Below are positions 13,706-15,557 of a stretch of DNA of 15,557 nucleotides, in pieces. The stretch covers positions 1 to 15,557 of the forward strand of contig JAJYGO010000061.1 of the NCBI GenBank assembly GCA_021785115.1, in the 5' to 3' direction. Position 1 is the stretch's first letter. Each line of letters opens with the position of its first letter. Source of the stretch: Chloroflexota bacterium (GTDB taxonomy: Bacteria; Chloroflexota; Limnocylindria; Limnocylindrales; CSP1-4). The translations under genes were made by a program, and so were the position numbers. The notes below the pieces were generated by a model that made no database searches, was not told where the DNA came from, and saw only the letters and a list, made by a program, of their open reading frames with translations.

Positions 13706-15557
13706 CTAGGCCACCGGCTCGAGCGCCTCCTCGAACTGGCTGGCGTAGAGCTCGTGGTAGAAGCCGCGGGCCGCGAGCAGCTGCTCGTGGGTCCCCTTCT
13801 CCACGATCCGCCCGTCGCGCATCACCAGGATCACGTCCGCGTCGCGGATCGTGGACAGGCGGTGGGCGATGACGAACGAGGTGCGCCCCTGCATCAGGCG
13901 CGCCATCGCGCGCTGGATGAGGACCTCGGTGCGCGTGTCCACCGACGAGGTGGCCTCGTCGAGGATGAGGATCGGCGGGTCGGCGAGGAACGCCCGGGCG
14001 ATCGTGAGCAGCTGCTTCTCGCCCGCGGAGGTGTTCGTCGCCTCGTCGTCGAGGACCGTGTCGTAGCCGTCGGGCAGGGTCTTCACGAAGTGGTCCACGT
14101 GGGCGGCCTCGACCGCCTCGTGGAACTGCTCCTCGGAGACCTCGCCGTCAGCGCCGTAGACGATGTTCTCGCGGATGGTGCCCTTGAACAGCCAGGTGTC
14201 CTGGAGGACCATCCCGAACGTCTTGCGCAGGTTGTCGCGCGTGAGGGTGCGGGTGTCGATCCCGTCCACGGTGATCCGGCCGCGGTCCACGTCGTAGAAC
14301 CGCATCAACAGGTTCACGATCGTCGTCTTGCCGGCGCCCGTCGGGCCGACGATCGCCACCGTCTGGCCGGGCTCGACCACCAGGTCGAAGTCCTCGATCA
14401 GGGGCCGGTCGGGCAGGTAGCGGAACGCGACGTCCTCGATCGTCACGCGGCCGAGGGCCGGCTCGCGCAGGACGGCGGGCTGCACGGGGTCGGGGATCTC
14501 CTCCTCCTCGTCGAGCAGCTCGAACACGCGCTCGGCGGACGCCACCGCGCTCTGGAGCACGTTGGCGATCGAGGCCGCCTGGACGATCGGGAAGGTGAAC
14601 TGGCGCGAGTACTGGATGAACGCGGTGACGTCGCCCAGCGTCATCTGGCCGTTGGCCACCCGGACCCCGCCGATGACGGCGATCGCGACGTAGTTGAGGT
14701 TGGACACGAACTGCATCGTGGGCTGGATCAGGCCCGAGATGAACTGGGCCTTCCAGGACGAGTCGTACAGCAGGTGGTTGCGCTCGTCGAAGACCTCGAC
14801 GGCCTCGCGCTGGCGGCCGAACAGCTTGACGATCGCGTGGCCGGTGTGCATCTCCTCGACGTGGCCGTTGAGGTCGCCGGTGCGATCCCACTGGGCCTGG
14901 AACTGCACCTGAGAGCGCTTGGCGATGACCATCGTGATGATCATCGACACCGGCACCACCAGCACCGAGATGACCGCCAGGACCCAGCTGATCGTGAACA
15001 TCATGATCAGCATCCCGAGCACGGTCAGCACCGAGGTCATCAGCTGCGTCAGGCTCTGCTGGAGCGTCTGGCTGATGTTGTCGATGTCGTTGGTGACGCG
15101 CGACAGGATGTCGCCGCGCGACTCGCGGTCGTAGTAGGACAGCGGCAGCCGGCCCAGTTTCTCGGACACCCGCGCCCGCATCCGGTACACGGTCCGCTGC
15201 GTCACGCCCGCCATGATGTAGGCCTGGGCCCAGCTGAACACGGCGCTGACGATGTAGATCCCGGCCACGGTGCCGAGGATGGTGCCGACCTTGGCGAAGT
15301 CGATGCCGACGCCCGCGAGCAGGTTCGGGTAGGCGTTCAGCATGTCGATGAACGTCTGGTTGTGCAGCTGGTTGGCCGCGGCCAGCAGCTGGTCGTGGGT
15401 CATGCCCACCGCCTGCGGGAACTGGCTGCCCAGCTGATTGCCGAGGAACCCGGTGAACACCACGTCCATCGCGGTGCCCATGATCTTGGGGCCGACCACG
15501 GCCAGCGCGACGCTGACCACGGCGGTCAGGGCCACGAACGCGATCTTGGGCGCCAGA
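13706..15557 (-). CDS. ABC multidrug/lipid exporter half-transporter, 5' end outside window
   Basis: At least 616 residues, open to the right edge. A GTG at 15533-15535 could start a 609-residue form, but the frame continues upstream as hydrophobic-like sequence (LAPKIAFVALTAVV) with no stop, and half-transporters normally have some residues before TM1, so the true start is probably outside. Numbered from that GTG: TM1 near 1-20, an external segment (about 28-82), TM2 near 85-108, further membrane segments near 165-205 and 275-325, and coupling region FDERN-type helices between. Nucleotide-binding domain: Walker A GPTGAGKTT (397-405), Q-loop LQD (444-446), signature SAGEKQLL (503-510), Walker B ILILDEATSS (522-531), H558. 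Homologues of this type often work as heterodimers; a partner gene may lie just beyond the right edge. The gene ends 28 bp before a strong hairpin terminator. Confidence 0.93.
   Translation of the reverse strand, partial: LAPKIAFVALTAVVSVALAVVGPKIMGTAMDVVFTGFLGNQLGSQFPQAVGMTHDQLLAAANQLHNQTFIDMLNAYPNLLAGVGIDFAKVGTILGTVAGIYIVSAVFSWAQAYIMAGVTQRTVYRMRARVSEKLGRLPLSYYDRESRGDILSRVTNDIDNISQTLQQSLTQLMTSVLTVLGMLIMMFTISWVLAVISVLVVPVSMIITMVIAKRSQVQFQAQWDRTGDLNGHVEEMHTGHAIVKLFGRQREAVEVFDERNHLLYDSSWKAQFISGLIQPTMQFVSNLNYVAIAVIGGVRVANGQMTLGDVTAFIQYSRQFTFPIVQAASIANVLQSAVASAERVFELLDEEEEIPDPVQPAVLREPALGRVTIEDVAFRYLPDRPLIEDFDLVVEPGQTVAIVGPTGAGKTTIVNLLMRFYDVDRGRITVDGIDTRTLTRDNLRKTFGMVLQDTWLFKGTIRENIVYGADGEVSEEQFHEAVEAAHVDHFVKTLPDGYDTVLDDEATNTSAGEKQLLTIARAFLADPPILILDEATSSVDTRTEVLIQRAMARLMQGRTSFVIAHRLSTIRDADVILVMRDGRIVEKGTHEQLLAARGFYHELYASQFEEALEPVA

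Overview
This is a very GC-rich window (about 70% or more by eye; codon third positions are nearly all G or C) with dense, short-spaced genes. The GTG starts, the TANNNT -10 elements six bases before several start codons, and a UvrD2-type helicase with an HRDC domain all point to an actinobacterium or a high-GC Chloroflexota-like soil or freshwater bacterium. Nothing in the window fixes the phylum. I see no rRNA, tRNA, CRISPR array or intact mobile element, and no stretch over 300 bases without a gene.

Left part (1-2027): a 22-codon 3' end of a gene cut by the window edge, then two minus-strand genes. These are an NAD(P)-dependent epimerase/dehydratase of the extended SDR type (219-1058) and a membrane-anchored SIMPL-domain (DUF541) protein (1167-1967).

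Middle part (2173-11638): a cluster of DNA-processing genes. A NERD-nuclease-domain SF1 helicase (2173-3906) is followed after 39 bp by a 1230-residue UvrD/AddA-like helicase with a C-terminal iron-sulfur PD-(D/E)XK nuclease (3946-7638). Convergent to it, and overlapping its 3' end by 32 bp, is a Vsr mismatch endonuclease (7607-8179, minus). Next come a small zinc-ribbon protein (8219-8449, minus), an aldo/keto reductase (8535-9461, plus) and a UvrD2-like helicase with an HRDC domain (9569-11638, plus). The helicase-nuclease plus UvrD2 grouping recalls the mycobacterial adnA/adnB-uvrD2 neighbourhood, but with a NERD helicase in place of a second helicase-nuclease subunit. The likely joint theme is double-strand-end processing and mismatch or strand repair.

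Right part (11706-15557, all minus): a two-gene ABC-2 exporter operon with an ATP-binding subunit (12500-13441) and a permease (11706-12503), coupled by an ATGA overlap. Upstream lies the 3' end and most of an ABC multidrug/lipid exporter half-transporter (13706 to the right edge, 5' end outside), closed by a strong 13-bp hairpin terminator at 13650-13678. The leader before the ATPase gene carries three copies of one 9-mer (two direct, one inverted) that can form two mutually exclusive hairpins, the most attenuator-like structure in the window.

The items most worth follow-up are the NERD-helicase/helicase-nuclease tandem, the UvrD2 without its tetracysteine motif, the Vsr with no methyltransferase beside it, the repeated leaderless-promoter geometry, and the alternative hairpins ahead of the ABC-2 operon. 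I do not see a complete system that I could call new with confidence.
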